Source: Bacteroides sp. OM05-12
GTDB taxonomy: Bacteria > Bacteroidota > Bacteroidia > Bacteroidales > Bacteroidaceae
Reading direction: 5' to 3'
Assembly: GCF_003438995.1 (NCBI RefSeq)
Contig: NZ_QSUN01000006.1
Coordinates: forward strand, 1-64,000
Length of the DNA stretch: 64,000 nt
Shown: in pieces, positions 63,888-64,000 of the stretch
Position numbering within the stretch: position 1 is the stretch's first letter
Layout: the number at the start of each line of letters is the position of its first letter
Translations under genes and position numbers: made by a program
The notes under the pieces: generated by a model
Told to the model about the DNA's origin: nothing
Seen by the model: only the letters and a program-made list of their open reading frames with translations
Database searches by the model: none

Positions 63888-64000
63888 ATGATAAAAAATA
63901 GTAAATACCTAAGCGAAATGGAAGAGTCAAACGACAATGCATTTTCTTTGATTGCTGATTTTGAAGGAAATGAAGAACAGTTGTTTGACGTTAAAGTAGA
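63888..64000 (+). CDS. lon: Start of a probable Lon protease (partial, cut by window end)
   Basis: Thirty-seven codons are visible, starting MIKNSKYLSEMEESNDNAFS and continuing LIADFEGNEEQLFDVKV. The acidic N-terminal tail followed by an E-Q-L-F segment resembles the start of Bacteroides ATP-dependent Lon proteases as I remember them, but the diagnostic LPLRN segment lies outside the window. TAACTTTG at 63826-63833 is a likely -7 element, giving a leader of about 50 bases. The name is provisional. Confidence 0.5.
   Translation, partial: MIKNSKYLSEMEESNDNAFSLIADFEGNEEQLFDVKV

Overview
The window looks like chromosomal DNA of a Bacteroides species (Bacteroidota). Many promoters match the Bacteroides type (TTTG, about 19 bases, TAnnTTTG), strong Shine-Dalgarno sites are missing, and the gene content is typical: a UpxY/UpxZ capsule locus, a thiSEGCHF operon with TPP riboswitch, serine palmitoyltransferase, pyruvate phosphate dikinase and a DPS-like ferritin. 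I cannot name the species. No prophage, integrative element, intact insertion sequence or CRISPR array was seen.

Layout. Bases 1-295 are noncoding and hold a degenerate 21-22 bp repeat array. From 296 to 11679, all on the minus strand, lies a capsular polysaccharide locus in transcription order upxY, upxZ, wzx flippase, O-acetyltransferase, glf, galactofuranosyl-type transferase, fucosyltransferase-like gene, wzy-like polymerase, ugd, a GT4 transferase, a relic of a hexapeptide acyltransferase and a GT2 transferase. Bases 11810-12050 carry a perfect 22 bp inverted repeat around a promoter-bearing segment of 197 bp, which I read as an invertible capsule promoter. Here it points away from the capsule (OFF) and towards the thiamine operon.

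Bases 12146-18750 are the thiamine operon: promoter, TPP riboswitch, thiS, thiE, thiG, thiC, an unknown helical protein gene, thiH, thiF-like, and a second ThiE/TenI-family gene with its own promoter. Bases 19101-30864 hold a 1996-residue GLUG-repeat surface protein, a DPS-like ferritin, a second secreted protein with a similar C-terminal sorting-type domain, a TPR/AraC membrane regulator, a TalC-type transaldolase and a lipocalin-like lipoprotein. Bases 30974-47150 are mainly housekeeping genes (ppdK, an RlmD/RumA-type methyltransferase gene, an RluA-type pseudouridine synthase gene, rmuC, nhaA, a second antiporter, lepA) mixed with small envelope proteins. A 0.5 kb noncoding element with terminal inverted repeats and flanking direct repeats lies at 40360-40893.

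Bases 47486-64000 hold a deacetylase-like lipoprotein, mntH, several DUF proteins, a hexuronate cluster (uxaB and a lacI-type regulator diverging from uxaC, with paired operator candidates), gtrA, aspS, an RRM protein, two tandem tRNA-Pro(UGG) genes, serine palmitoyltransferase diverging from a lipid kinase, trmN6 and the start of a probable lon.

The points most worth a second look are: (1) the invertible promoter that in its present orientation faces the thiamine riboswitch operon; (2) two copies, 18 kb apart, of a roughly 68 nt terminator-ended RNA, each with the same promoter spacing and the same 14 bp box at a fixed upstream distance; (3) the symmetric operator arrangement between lacI and uxaC; (4) the acyltransferase relic fused tightly to a capsule glycosyltransferase; and (5) the MITE-like noncoding element.
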